Positions 1 through 9,851 of a DNA stretch of 64,000 nucleotides are shown here, piece after piece. The position numbers and the translations under genes were made by a program. This DNA comes from Phycisphaerae bacterium (GTDB taxonomy: Bacteria; Planctomycetota; Phycisphaerae; UBA1845; Fen-1342), in the NCBI GenBank assembly GCA_028277645.1, contig JANQFV010000028.1:124001-188000 (forward strand). Reading direction: 5' to 3'. Within the stretch, counting starts at the first letter, position 1. Each line of letters opens with the position of its first letter. The notes under the pieces were generated by a model. That model saw only the letters and a list, made by a program, of their open reading frames with translations. It made no database searches and was not told the origin of the DNA.

Positions 1-1
1 G

Positions 2-850
2 CGCTCGCGTGTGAGCGGGGATGACATTCGCGCAGCGGTCAAGCGCGCCAAACGCCGCGCGGACCTGCCGTCGCGTCGCTTCCGCGAGTACGTCGCCGAC
101 GGGACGATCCGGATCGAGACGCGCGGCAGCGTGGTCGGACAGGTCAACGGGCTGGCCGTGCTGCAGGCGGGGCCGCTCGTATACGGCTTCCCCTGCCGCA
201 TCTCGGCCACGATCGGTCCCGGCACCAGCGGCGTGATCAACATTGAACGCGAGTCCGCGCTGTCCGGCGCGATCCACACCAAGGGCTTCTACATCCTCGG
301 CGGCCTGCTGCGCTATCTCCTCCGCACGGACCACCCGCTCGCATTCGAGGCGTCGATCGCGTTCGAGCAGAGCTACGGCGGCATCGACGGCGACTCGGCC
401 TCGGGGGCGGAAATCTGCTGCCTGCTGAGCGCGCTGACCGACGTGCCGCTGCGGCAGGACCTGGCGATGACCGGCGCGATCGATCAGCACGGACACGTGC
501 AGGCCATCGGCGCAGCGAACGAGAAGATCGAGGGCTTCTTCGACGCCTGCACCGATGCCGGCCTGTCCGGCAGCCAGGGTGTGATCATCCCCAAGGCCAA
601 CGCCGGCGACCTGATGCTGCGCGAGGACGTGGTCGCGGCGTGCAACGAGGGTCGCTTCGCGGTCTATGCGGTGGATCGCATCCATCAGGCACTGGAGCTG
701 TTCACGGGTCTGCCGGCGGGCTACCGCGAAGGCAACGAGCCGTATGCGCCGGATACGCTGCTGGCCACCGCCGTCGACCGCGCTCGCCAGTTCTGGGAGA
801 AAGTGGCCCGCTCGTCCACATTGCGCACGGCGCGATCAACAAAATCCTGA
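2..850 (+). CDS. Lon-type ATP-dependent protease, C-terminal part (5' cut by window)
   Basis: The reading frame is open to the left edge, so only the last ~280 residues are present. They match the proteolytic domain of the LonB-like 'Lon-related ATP-dependent protease' family (S16). The catalytic serine sits in GGIDGDSASGAE (codon at 395-397) and the catalytic lysine in GAANEKIEGFF (codon at 524-526), forming the Ser-Lys dyad. The AAA+ ATPase part lies outside the window. In the family the enzyme degrades damaged or regulatory proteins in the cytoplasm. The C-terminal 40 residues are low-complexity. The assignment is strong; which Lon subfamily is uncertain without the ATPase domain. Confidence 0.9.
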   Translation, partial: RSRVSGDDIRAAVKRAKRRADLPSRRFREYVADGTIRIETRGSVVGQVNGLAVLQAGPLVYGFPCRISATIGPGTSGVINIERESALSGAIHTKGFYILGGLLRYLLRTDHPLAFEASIAFEQSYGGIDGDSASGAEICCLLSALTDVPLRQDLAMTGAIDQHGHVQAIGAANEKIEGFFDACTDAGLSGSQGVIIPKANAGDLMLREDVVAACNEGRFAVYAVDRIHQALELFTGLPAGYREGNEPYAPDTLLATAVDRARQFWEKVARSSTLRTARSTKS

Positions 851-898
851 ACACTCGCGGCGGGTGAAACCTGCCCTACACTAATGGAGACGCTGTAG

Positions 899-915
899 GG
901 CGGGCTCCGCCCGCC
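899..915. repeat. short GC-rich palindrome at the permease start
   Basis: A 7-bp perfect stem (GGCGGGC/GCCCGCC) with a 3-nt loop, preceded by GTAG. It sits directly against the first possible GTG start of the permease gene. It resembles the dispersed short palindromes that decorate intergenic DNA in many high-GC genomes. A terminator role for the upstream protease gene is possible but there is no T tract. Confidence 0.5.
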
Positions 916-2205
916 GTGGCCAACCTACCCGGATTCGTGAATGTGAACTCAGAGTTGTCCGAAGCAATAACCCCCACTGCCGTAACGCCCGCTGTGCCCA
1001 AGGCGCGGAGCAAGCTCCCCGGCTGGTCACTGAGCGCGATCGCCGTCGCGGTGCTCATGGCCATTCCTCTGCTCGTGGCCGGCCGCACGCCGACACTGCA
1101 CACGCTCAGCGTGACGTTTGTCAGCATCGTGCTCGAAGCGCTGCCTTTCGTAATGCTCGGCTCGCTGATCGGCGGCCTTATTGAGGTCTTCGTCTCGCGC
1201 GAACGGCTTACGGCGCTGCTGCCGCGGAACCGCACGCTGGCGATCATGGCGGCCGGGTTGCTGGGGCTGGTCTTCCCCGTCTGCGAGTGCGCGATCATCC
1301 CGGTCACGCGCCGGCTGGTGCGCAAGGGAATTCCATTCTCGGTCGCGGTTGCGTATCTCATCGCCGGGCCGATCGTGAACCCACTCGTGGCCGCGTCGAC
1401 CTACGTCGCGTATGCGGGCGACTGGCTGATCACGTTTGCGCGGCTTGGATGCGGCTTCGGCATCGCGGTGTTCATCGCGACTGTGATCGACGAGTGGTTC
1501 GCCGGCCAAAAGGCGCTGCGCCCGGGCGGCATCGAGACCCTGCCCGCGCACACCTGCGGACCGAGCTGCGATCACGATCACACCCCCCTCCCTTCCAGGG
1601 AGGGGTTGGGGAAGGGTGACGCAACCGACCACCCAACGCCTCACCCCCCTGTAGCCCCCCCTCAAGGGGGGACGGGTTTCACCCCCCTCCCTCTCAGGGA
1701 GGGGCTGGGGGAGGGTGACGCAACCGACCACCCGACGCCTCACTCCCCTGTGGTCCCCCTTCGAGGGGCGACGGGCGGACGCCGCACCTCCACCGCCATC
1801 ACGCACGCCCTCGAACACGCTGCGGACGACTTCCTGCACGTCAGCCAGTTCCTCATCATCGGGGCCTTCGCCGCCGCGGCGAGCCAGTCGTTCATCGCCC
1901 GGCAGGCCTTCGTCGATCTCGCCGAAACGCCGTCAATCACGATCCTGCTGATGATGGCGATGGCGGTCGTGCTGAACCTCTGCTCGGAGGCGGACGCGTT
2001 CGTGGCTGCGTCATTCCGCAACACGCTGCCGCTAGCGGCGCAGCTCGCGTTTCTGGTGCTGGGTCCGATGCTCGATCTGAAGCTGATCGCGATGTACCTG
2101 AGCTTTGTCCGCAAGCGAGCGCTGCTGGTGATGATCGTGCTGATGTGCGTGCTCGTCTTCGCGATGTCGCTCACATTGCACCATTTCGCGTGGGGGGGTG
2201 TATGA
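916..2205 (+). CDS. YcgR-like permease (ArsP/DUF318 family) with inserted repeats
   Basis: An integral membrane protein of the permease family PF03773 (DUF318/ArsP_1), like Bacillus YcgR. It has about eight hydrophobic segments in two blocks. The characteristic FPVCECAIIPVTRRLVRKG motif lies at about residues 119-137, and NLCSEADAFVAASF in the second half. It overlaps the next gene by ATGA (2202-2205), and that partner is the usual companion of this family, so the two probably form one transporter whose substrate is unknown. The central loop (residues about 222-288) is made of two 33-residue copies of an inserted nucleotide repeat. GTG at 916, 937 or 943 could be the start; none has a strong ribosome binding site, and 916 abuts a palindrome. 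Confidence 0.85.
   Translation: MANLPGFVNVNSELSEAITPTAVTPAVPKARSKLPGWSLSAIAVAVLMAIPLLVAGRTPTLHTLSVTFVSIVLEALPFVMLGSLIGGLIEVFVSRERLTALLPRNRTLAIMAAGLLGLVFPVCECAIIPVTRRLVRKGIPFSVAVAYLIAGPIVNPLVAASTYVAYAGDWLITFARLGCGFGIAVFIATVIDEWFAGQKALRPGGIETLPAHTCGPSCDHDHTPLPSREGLGKGDATDHPTPHPPVAPPQGGTGFTPLPLREGLGEGDATDHPTPHSPVVPLRGATGGRRTSTAITHALEHAADDFLHVSQFLIIGAFAAAASQSFIARQAFVDLAETPSITILLMMAMAVVLNLCSEADAFVAASFRNTLPLAAQLAFLVLGPMLDLKLIAMYLSFVRKRALLVMIVLMCVLVFAMSLTLHHFAWGGV
1581..1778. repeat. two tandem copies of a 99-bp palindromic repeat inside a gene
   Basis: Copies at 1581-1679 and 1680-1778 are the same length and strongly alike. Each starts CACCCCCCTCCCT, holds the hairpin CCTCCCT/AGGGAGG, then GGGTGACGCAACCGACCACC, then a second C-run/G-run hairpin. 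Because 99 bp is 33 codons, the permease frame stays open through both. The short hairpin at 21912-21930 uses the same CCCTCCC/GGGAGGG words. This looks like a mobile palindromic element that inserted and duplicated in a tolerant cytoplasmic loop. Confidence 0.85.
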
Positions 2206-2936
2206 ACCGGCCCGGCTACGACATCGCGAACTTCCTCCGCATTCTGATCCTGGGTTTCTGGGTCATCGCGTTCGCGTGGTTGCTCAGCGCGAATCGCTAC
2301 CAGACATTCATCCAGCCTAAGCTCTGGCCGCTGCTGGCGGGTGCGCTCGTGCTGCTGATACTGTTCCTGCTCGCGGTGTACTTCCGCTTTGGTCGACCGG
2401 CCAGCCACGATGCGGGGCTCTGGAGCCGGGCCGGGCAGTTCAGCCTGCTGCTCGTGCCGTTACTCTACATGCAGGTCGGCGTGACGCAGGGCAGCCTCGG
2501 CAGCGACGCGTTTGAGAAACGCTCCGTCACCGGTCAGACCATCACCCCCGGCGGTAAGGGCATCCGCCCGCGCGAACAGGTCGAATACAGCCACGACAAG
2601 ACGAACGAGGTCGACCTGTTGCGTATGCTCGAAGACATGGAGCGGCTCGAGGGACTACCCGTGTCCGTCGTCGGCCGCGTATACAACGATGATACGCTGC
2701 CGGCCGAGCGGTACGTGGTCTATCGCTTCGTGATCACATGCTGTGCAGCGGACGCGTTGCCCGTCGGGGCACTGGTTGAGCCCGGCACGCTGGAGAAGTT
2801 CGCCGACGACGAGTGGATCCGCGCGACCGGAATCATGCGAACCACAATGGTCGACGGCGAGCCCTCGCCGCTGGTCATGGCAACAAAGGTCGAGAAGATC
2901 GACCCGCCGGCGAATCCGTATCTTTCGCCGTTCTAG
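2202..2936 (+). CDS. YcgQ-like DUF1980/TIGR03943 permease partner
   Basis: A 244-residue protein of the TIGR03943/DUF1980 family (Bacillus YcgQ). Residues 8-60 contain two transmembrane segments, a third lies near 75-90, and a soluble C-terminal domain follows. The domain includes a CCAADALPVG segment and the family-typical ending KVEKIDPPANPYLSPF. ATG at 2202 overlaps the TGA of the permease gene, so translation is coupled. An earlier in-frame ATG (2145) lies deep in the upstream gene and is not needed. Substrate and role are not known; proteins of this pair are often found in metal or stress contexts, but nothing here decides it. Confidence 0.85.
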   Translation: MNRPGYDIANFLRILILGFWVIAFAWLLSANRYQTFIQPKLWPLLAGALVLLILFLLAVYFRFGRPASHDAGLWSRAGQFSLLLVPLLYMQVGVTQGSLGSDAFEKRSVTGQTITPGGKGIRPREQVEYSHDKTNEVDLLRMLEDMERLEGLPVSVVGRVYNDDTLPAERYVVYRFVITCCAADALPVGALVEPGTLEKFADDEWIRATGIMRTTMVDGEPSPLVMATKVEKIDPPANPYLSPF

Positions 2937-2952
2937 GTAGACGGAAACGCTC

Positions 2953-3032
2953 CGTAGCGTCCGGCCCCCGTGCCGGACATCGAGCGCTGGTTGCGTCCGT
3001 CGGACGACAGGGGCGTCGGCCGCTACGCCCCT
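2953..3032. repeat. cluster of three short hairpins between convergent genes
   Basis: Three inverted repeats lie in a row: GTCCGG/CCGGAC (2959-2964 with 2973-2978), CGTCCG/CGGACG around 2995-3006, and AGGGGCGT/ACGCCCCT (3009-3016 with 3025-3032). The last overlaps the stop codon of the PAP2 gene. The element separates two convergent genes and may act as a bidirectional terminator or be a dispersed palindromic repeat. Confidence 0.5.
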
Positions 3033-4068
3033 ACCAACTCGTATACAGCGCCAGACCCGACGCCCCGAGTTCCGGATCGACGAAGGGTACGACCTTCATT
3101 CCGAACAGCTCGAGGAACCGGGCCTTTTCGTCGCGGGCGATTGAAGTGCCGATGACGTAGCCCAACATGCCGCCGACGACCACGTCGGAGAAGTCGTGGG
3201 CGCGCGAGTCGATGCGCTGATAGCCGATCAGTCCGGCCAGCGCCAGTGACGGGAGGCCCACCAGCGGACCGTAGTACTCGTTCAGCACAGCGGCCGCCGT
3301 GAAGGCGCTCGACACGTGCCCGCTCGGCCAGGCGTGGCTATCGCCATTGGGAGCACGCGTGTTCGTGGCGGCCTTCAACGCGATCGTCGTAATGCCGTTG
3401 ACGGCCAGCGCTTCGGCCAACGTGCGCGCAACTTCGTGCTGCTTCATGTCCTGCGTCAGTGTGCTGGTCAGCCACAGCACGCCGGTGGCGGCGAAGTGTG
3501 TGCCGGGATGGCCGAGCAGTTGTATGGGCTCGTCGAAGTCGCCCAGACGGCGCGGCCCGCGGGTGCGGCGGCGGATCGCGTCGTCAACGCCGGTCTCACG
3601 AATCGCGACGCTGGCTCCCATCGTCGCGGTCAGCACGAAGGCATTCTCGACGTCCCAGAACGCGGTCTTGAACCCGCGCCACAGACCGCGCATACCGAAC
3701 TCGCGTCCCTCGTAACCCATCTGGTGCCAGACGTTTCGCCGCCAGTAGCCGTCCGACGGCGAGGATTCGGCGGGATTTGTGCCCGGCGTGGGCTGTGTGG
3801 TTGGTCTATCAACGAAGGACGCGAAGAAGAGTAGCGTGTCCTGTGGCGGAGAGCACGAATCCGCAGAGGCAGTTCGAGTCGCGGCAAAGTGCTCGATCGC
3901 GGTGTAGACAGCCCGGTCGCGGGCAACGTCGGCGCTGGGTCGGTGGCAGCCGACAACGAGCACACCGACAAGCGACGCACCGAGCACGCACACAAGACCC
4001 TCGGTTGCGCGTCGGGCTCTGATCCTCAATTCCTGAATCCCTGAATCCCTCGATCCCTGCCACACCAT
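3031..4068 (-). CDS. PAP2-family phosphatase, membrane or lipid-anchored
   Basis: A phosphatidic acid phosphatase type 2 superfamily protein of 345 residues. The three signature motifs are present near the C terminus: KAATNTRAP, the PSGH core in HAWPSGHVSSAF, and SRAHDFSDVVVG, which supply the catalytic histidines. An N-terminal hydrophobic stretch ends in VVGC at about residue 41, a possible lipobox, so the enzyme probably faces the periplasm and dephosphorylates lipid or isoprenoid phosphates. ATG at 4068 has GGGAG just upstream. A TTG at 4029 would shorten the unusual N terminus, which is encoded by a short imperfect repeat of GGATTCAG words. Confidence 0.85.
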   Translation of the reverse strand: MVWQGSRDSGIQELRIRARRATEGLVCVLGASLVGVLVVGCHRPSADVARDRAVYTAIEHFAATRTASADSCSPPQDTLLFFASFVDRPTTQPTPGTNPAESSPSDGYWRRNVWHQMGYEGREFGMRGLWRGFKTAFWDVENAFVLTATMGASVAIRETGVDDAIRRRTRGPRRLGDFDEPIQLLGHPGTHFAATGVLWLTSTLTQDMKQHEVARTLAEALAVNGITTIALKAATNTRAPNGDSHAWPSGHVSSAFTAAAVLNEYYGPLVGLPSLALAGLIGYQRIDSRAHDFSDVVVGGMLGYVIGTSIARDEKARFLELFGMKVVPFVDPELGASGLALYTSW

Positions 4069-4143
4069 TCTGCTCTCCCGATCAACCAGCGATGCCGGTA
4101 CTCTACTCCGGTAGGGACGCGCGCACAGCCGCAGGAGTACGCA

Positions 4144-5133
4144 ATGGTCGAGCCCAATCGCATTTCACTGGCCAACCTCCCCACACCGCTGGTACGGCTC
4201 GATCGGTTGAGCCGTGAACTCGACGCGGAGATCTGGCTGAAGCGTGACGATTTGACCGGCCTCGAGCTGTCGGGAAACAAGGTCCGCAAGCTCGAGTACG
4301 TGGTGGCCGATGCGCTTGCCGAGGGTTGCGACACACTGGTGACCGAGGGCACGCCACAATCGAACCACTGCCGCGCAACCGCCGCAGTCTGTGCGCGACT
4401 CGACCTGCACGCGGTGTTGCTCCTGCGTCCGCCGCCGTCGAATCACATCCAGGGCAACCACCTGCTCGATGTGCTGTTCGGCGCTGAGACACGTGCGTTC
4501 GAAGCGGAGCAATTCGCCGAGCAGCGGCCGGCGATTGTGGAACAGACACTGGCCGAGTTGCGTGCCGCCGGCCGCCGACCACGCTGGACGCCGATGGGGG
4601 CATCCGAGCCGCTAGGTTGCTGGGGCTATCTGCACGCCATTCGCGAGTTGGTTGAGCAGCTTGACGCTCGCGGCCTCGCCGGCTGCGACCTCGTGCTGGC
4701 CGTGTCCTCCGGCGGCACCTGTGCAGGCGCAGTGTTAGGGAAACTGCTCCACCATTGCGACAACATCAATCTCTGCGCGGTACCTGTCAGCGATGATGTC
4801 GCGTTCCACGAAGCACAAACCGCCGAACTCTGCCAAACGACAATCGACTGTTATGAATTGCCGATTCAGTTTGATCCGTCCGCAATCCAGTTCATCCCGG
4901 GCTATGTCGGCGAGGGTTACGCCATCCCCTATCCCACCGCACTGGACGCGCTGCGTCTGCTGGCGCGAACGGAGGCGATCGTGCTCGACCCGGTATACAC
5001 GGCCAAGGCATTTATCGCTCTGCTGGATGCGGTGCGTGCGCGTCACCTGGGCGTTGATCGGCCGGCCGTCTTTGTACACACGGGCGGCGTTTTCTCTGAC
5101 TTCGCCTGGCCGGATTTGCTGACTATGAAATGA
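4144..5133 (+). CDS. dcyD: D-cysteine desulfhydrase / ACC deaminase family PLP enzyme
   Basis: A fold-type II pyridoxal phosphate enzyme of 329 residues. The PLP lysine is in ELSGNKVRKLEY at about residues 41-52, followed by EGTPQSNHCRATAA, the family serine/asparagine loop. SSGGTCAGAVLGK near residue 185 is the phosphate-binding glycine loop. Members cleave D-cysteine to pyruvate, sulfide and ammonia, or deaminate 1-aminocyclopropane-1-carboxylate; the sequence does not tell which. ATG at 4144 is preceded by AGGAG. The gene stands alone between a convergent-strand phosphatase and the gap promoter region. Confidence 0.85.
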   Translation: MVEPNRISLANLPTPLVRLDRLSRELDAEIWLKRDDLTGLELSGNKVRKLEYVVADALAEGCDTLVTEGTPQSNHCRATAAVCARLDLHAVLLLRPPPSNHIQGNHLLDVLFGAETRAFEAEQFAEQRPAIVEQTLAELRAAGRRPRWTPMGASEPLGCWGYLHAIRELVEQLDARGLAGCDLVLAVSSGGTCAGAVLGKLLHHCDNINLCAVPVSDDVAFHEAQTAELCQTTIDCYELPIQFDPSAIQFIPGYVGEGYAIPYPTALDALRLLARTEAIVLDPVYTAKAFIALLDAVRARHLGVDRPAVFVHTGGVFSDFAWPDLLTMK

Positions 5134-5200
5134 CAACTCCCGCCGTACGGTCCCAATAATCTACGCTGCGGCGGCAGAGGAATACGCGTCTGCGGACGCC

Positions 5201-6320
<1,120 letters not shown>

Positions 6321-6407
6321 TCCCCCACTGCCCTACCATACCGAAATCAGAAACCAGCACGGCCCGTCCCCGCGGATGGGCCGTCTGCACAAGAAACGGG
6401 TTAAGCC

Positions 6408-7658
6408 ATGGCCAAGAAATCTGTCCGCGATCTGGATCTACGTGGCCGCAAGGTCTTGATTCGGGCCGACTTGAACGTCCCGCTCGATGCGAATCAGCAG
6501 GTCACTGACGACCGCCGCATTCGCATGTTCCTCCCGACGCTCCAGTACGTTCTGGAACAGGGCGGCCGCGCTGTCGTGATGAGCCACCTCGGACGCCCCA
6601 CCGGCGACCCCGAGCAGGACGCGAAGTTCTCGCTGCGACCAGTCGCCGACCGCATGACCGAACTGCTCGGCCAGCCGGTCAGGTTCGTGGGCGCGACGGT
6701 CGGACCACAGGCACAAGAGGCGGTTGACGCTCTCGGCGACGGCAACGTGCTCCTACTTGAGAACGTCCGCTTCCACGCCGCGGAGACCATCATCGATCAC
6801 GCCAAGAAGAATCCGGACAAGAAGCTCACTCCACAGCAGGACGAGCTCCGGCAGGAATTCGCGCGCGGTCTGGCGGCCCTCGGCCAGGTGTACGTGAACG
6901 ACGCGTTCGGCACCTGCCACCGCAAGCACGTCAGCATGTACGACGTGCCGTCCGCTCTGCCCGCCGGCAACCGGGCGCTCGGCTTCCTGGTCGAGAAGGA
7001 GCTCAAGTACCTAGGTGACGCGGTGCAGTCGCCCAAGCGCCCCTTTGTGGCGGTGCTCGGCGGAGCCAAGGTCAGCGACAAGATCGGCGTGATCGAGAAC
7101 CTGCTCGGCAAAGTCGACCAGATCCTGGTCGGCGGCGCGATGATGTTCACGTTCTGGGCCGCTCAGGGCCGCGCGGTCGGCAAGAGCCTCTGCGAGCACG
7201 ACAAGATCGACCTCGCGAAAGAGCTGATCGAGAAGGGTGGCGGCAAGCTGATTCCACCGACGGACGCAATCGTTGCCTCTGAATTGCGGGTGGGCGTCGA
7301 CACGTCGACAATTGCCGGCGAAATTCCGGCCGAGATGATGGGCCTCGACGTCGGGCCGCAGACGCTCGAATCATTCGGCGCAATCATCGCCGCCGCGAAG
7401 ACGATTGTCTGGAACGGGCCGCTCGGCGCGTTCGAGACCAGCCCGTTCGAGAAGGGCACGTTTGAGATGGCGCGCATGATCGCCGACGCCACCGACAAGG
7501 GTGCCGTATCGGTCATCGGCGGTGGCGACAGTGCCGCCGCGATCGAGCAGGCCGGTTTGGCCGAGCGCGTGTCGCACATCAGCACCGGTGGCGGAGCGTC
7601 GCTGAAGTTCCTCGAAGGTAAGCGATTCGATCCGATCGAGGTACTCGACGACGCTTAG
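6408..7658 (+). CDS. pgk: phosphoglycerate kinase
   Basis: A 416-residue phosphoglycerate kinase, full length for the family. The N-terminal RADLNVPLD substrate loop is at about residues 21-29, SHLGRPTG at 60-67, the hinge region has GGAKVSDKIGVIENLL, and the nucleotide site ends in GGGDSAAAIE and STGGGASLKFLEG. It transfers phosphate from 1,3-bisphosphoglycerate to ADP. The gap-pgk spacer holds an ACGGCCC/GGGCCGT hairpin (about 6358-6384) that could tune pgk expression. rpe begins ten bases after the stop. Confidence 0.97.
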   Translation: MAKKSVRDLDLRGRKVLIRADLNVPLDANQQVTDDRRIRMFLPTLQYVLEQGGRAVVMSHLGRPTGDPEQDAKFSLRPVADRMTELLGQPVRFVGATVGPQAQEAVDALGDGNVLLLENVRFHAAETIIDHAKKNPDKKLTPQQDELRQEFARGLAALGQVYVNDAFGTCHRKHVSMYDVPSALPAGNRALGFLVEKELKYLGDAVQSPKRPFVAVLGGAKVSDKIGVIENLLGKVDQILVGGAMMFTFWAAQGRAVGKSLCEHDKIDLAKELIEKGGGKLIPPTDAIVASELRVGVDTSTIAGEIPAEMMGLDVGPQTLESFGAIIAAAKTIVWNGPLGAFETSPFEKGTFEMARMIADATDKGAVSVIGGGDSAAAIEQAGLAERVSHISTGGGASLKFLEGKRFDPIEVLDDA

Positions 7659-7667
7659 GAGCAACGC

Positions 7668-8360
7668 TTGGGCAAGACGCAACGTCCTATTCAAATCGCG
7701 CCGTCGGTGCTGGCCGCCGACTTTGGGCACCTCGCCGACGCCGTCGCGACGGTCGAGGAAGCCGGTGCGGACCTGCTCCATCTCGACGTGATGGACGGGC
7801 ACTTCGTCCCGAATCTGTCGCTGGGCGTGCCGGTTGTTGCGTCGATCCGCAAACTGACGGATCTTCCGCTCGACGTACACCTGATGATCACGGACCCGGC
7901 GAAGTACGCCCCTGCGTTCGCTGATGCCGGCGCCGACAATATCACGTTCCACATCGAGGTCGCCGATCAACCCCGCAAGCTGATCAGTCAGATTCGCGAT
8001 CTCGACGTAAGAGTCGGCGTGTCGCTGAACCCGGGCACGCCGCCGGAAGACGTGCTAGAAATCGTCGCCGATGTCGATCTGGTGTTGGTGATGACCGTGT
8101 GGCCAGGATTTGGCGGGCAGGAGTTTATTGCCGATTGTCTGCCGAAGATTGAGGTGCTGGCTGGTCAGATACGGGCCGATCAAATGCTCCAGGTCGACGG
8201 AGGTATCGACGAAGACACGACGATCTCGGTCGTGACCGCGGGGGCGGACACGCTGGTGGCGGGTTCCGCGATCTTCGGATCCCGTGAACCGGGCGCGGCC
8301 CTGCACCGGCTGCGGCAGATGGCCCTCGATGCACGCGCAGCGGCGGAGCCGACAGCATGA
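7668..8360 (+). CDS. rpe: ribulose-phosphate 3-epimerase
   Basis: A TIM-barrel epimerase of 230 residues that interconverts ribulose 5-phosphate and xylulose 5-phosphate. Visible active-site elements are APSVLAADF near the start, HLDVMDGHFVPN (metal histidine and aspartate), DVHLMI, the MTVWPGFGGQEF phosphate loop (MSVNPGFGGQ in most homologues) and QVDGGID. TTG at 7668 is the start, supported by AGGAG at 7657-7661 and by homology of the first residues. The stop overlaps the next ATG (ATGA, 8357-8360), so the following gene is translationally coupled. Confidence 0.93.
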   Translation: MGKTQRPIQIAPSVLAADFGHLADAVATVEEAGADLLHLDVMDGHFVPNLSLGVPVVASIRKLTDLPLDVHLMITDPAKYAPAFADAGADNITFHIEVADQPRKLISQIRDLDVRVGVSLNPGTPPEDVLEIVADVDLVLVMTVWPGFGGQEFIADCLPKIEVLAGQIRADQMLQVDGGIDEDTTISVVTAGADTLVAGSAIFGSREPGAALHRLRQMALDARAAAEPTA

Positions 8361-8938
8361 AGATCGTGCTCATACCCTGTGGGGCGACGGAATGGCACGC
8401 GGAGCGACGCTTGCTCGGCCGCGTCGAGCTTGAGCTGTCGCCGTCCGGCACGGAGGCCTGCCAGAGCTGGATTCCGGCCCTGAGCGAACTGAACCTGCAG
8501 CGCATCCTGCACGCGCCCGACAATCTAGCGACGCAAACAGCCGCCACGATTGCCCGTCCATTGTCGATCCCCACGAAGGCCTGTGATGATCTCCGCGAAG
8601 TGGACGTCGGTTTGTGGGCCGGGCTGACCGAAGCGCAGCTCGAGACACGCTTCGCCACCGCACACCGTGAGCTCAAGGACGCGCCGTTGAACGTCGCGCC
8701 CCCCGGTGGCGAGAAGATGACCGACGCTACGGATCGGCTGACGGCGTGTTTGAGGAAGCAGACCCGGCGCAACGGCAAGGGGGCCGTCGGCGTGGTCTTG
8801 CGTCCGATCTCGTTCACCATGGTGCATAGTGCGCTGGAGGGACGCGAACTGACTGACATGTGGGTCGGCCTGCGATCGATCGAGCATCCGATCACCGTGG
8901 ACCTGCCGCCGAAGAAGACACCCGCCGGCACAACGTGA
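8357..8938 (+). CDS. degenerate histidine phosphatase (phosphoglycerate mutase-like pseudoenzyme)
   Basis: A 193-residue protein with the layout of the histidine phosphatase superfamily, but the catalytic signature is lost. The canonical LVRHGET at the N terminus reads LIPCGATEW, so the phospho-accepting histidine is cysteine and the adjacent arginine is proline. The second arginine motif reads HAPDNLATQTAA, and the C-terminal histidine motif reads VVLRPISF. The middle EVDVGLWAGLTEAQLE region is well kept. It is therefore likely a non-catalytic or re-purposed member. Its ATGA overlap with rpe and position before accD suggest a regulatory or scaffolding role in carbon metabolism, which is inference. 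Confidence 0.75.
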   Translation: MKIVLIPCGATEWHAERRLLGRVELELSPSGTEACQSWIPALSELNLQRILHAPDNLATQTAATIARPLSIPTKACDDLREVDVGLWAGLTEAQLETRFATAHRELKDAPLNVAPPGGEKMTDATDRLTACLRKQTRRNGKGAVGVVLRPISFTMVHSALEGRELTDMWVGLRSIEHPITVDLPPKKTPAGTT

Positions 8939-8963
8939 ACCGTTGTGCCGATCCGGAGGAACG

Positions 8964-9788
8964 ATGGCTGACAGCACAAGCCAGGCACGCCGCAATGTTG
9001 AAGTCCCGCAAGGGCTCTGGATACGTTGCGTGCAGTGCGGAAACATGCAGTATCGCCGCATCCTCGAAGAGCAGCTCCAGGTCTGCCCGGACTGCGACTA
9101 TCACTACCGACTCGGGGCGCGGGCCCGCATCGCGCAGCTCAACGACGCCGGCACGTTCGAGGAATTCCTGCCCGACTTGGAGTCGACTGACCCGCTCGAC
9201 TTCACCGATCGCGTGACCTATCAGGATCGGCTGGACAAGGTGAAGAAGCAGTCGGGCGAGAAGGAGGCGATCATCGTCGGCAAGGGCTTCATCAAGGGGC
9301 GCCCGCTGATCATGGGCGTTATGAATCCCGATTTCATCATGGGCTCAATGGGCGCGGTTGTCGGGGAGAAAGTCGCCGCAGCAGCCGAACGGGCCATGAG
9401 CGAGAATCTCCCGCTGCTAATGGTCACGTGCAGCGGCGGTGCCCGCATGATGGAAGGCATGGTTTCGCTCGCACAGATGGCCAAGACGTCCGCCGCCATC
9501 GCGAAACTCGACGAATCCGGCGGGCTGTACATCGTGGTGATGACGGATCCTACAACTGCCGGCGTCGCCGCCAGCTTCGCGTTCCTGGCGGACGTGACGT
9601 TGGCAGAACCGGGCGCCCTGATTGGCTTTGCCGGGCCACGCGTCATAGCCAACACGATCAAAACCACGCTGCCGGAGGGTTTTCAGCGAGCCGAGTTCAT
9701 GCTCGACCATGGCTTCGTCGACCGCATCGTGCATCGCCGCGATCTCCGTAGCGAGATCGCCCGAATTATCGACTACTGCAACAAGTAA
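8964..9788 (+). CDS. accD: acetyl-CoA carboxylase carboxyltransferase subunit beta
   Basis: A 274-residue AccD. The N-terminal zinc ribbon is CVQCGNMQYRR...CPDCDYHYR at about residues 23-45, followed by the crotonase-fold carboxyltransferase core with MGSMGAVVGEK, CSGGARMMEGM and PTTAGVAASFA, which form the biotin/CoA oxyanion sites. It works with AccA, BirA-biotinylated AccB and AccC to make malonyl-CoA for fatty acid synthesis. GGAGG at 8955-8959 sets ATG 8964 as the start. accA is not in the window. Confidence 0.95.
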   Translation: MADSTSQARRNVEVPQGLWIRCVQCGNMQYRRILEEQLQVCPDCDYHYRLGARARIAQLNDAGTFEEFLPDLESTDPLDFTDRVTYQDRLDKVKKQSGEKEAIIVGKGFIKGRPLIMGVMNPDFIMGSMGAVVGEKVAAAAERAMSENLPLLMVTCSGGARMMEGMVSLAQMAKTSAAIAKLDESGGLYIVVMTDPTTAGVAASFAFLADVTLAEPGALIGFAGPRVIANTIKTTLPEGFQRAEFMLDHGFVDRIVHRRDLRSEIARIIDYCNK

Positions 9789-9851
9789 CACGCAGGGTGC
9801 GTGGCCGCGCGGCGGTCTGTCGGACACCTGCATTAGATTGGCGGATCGGAC

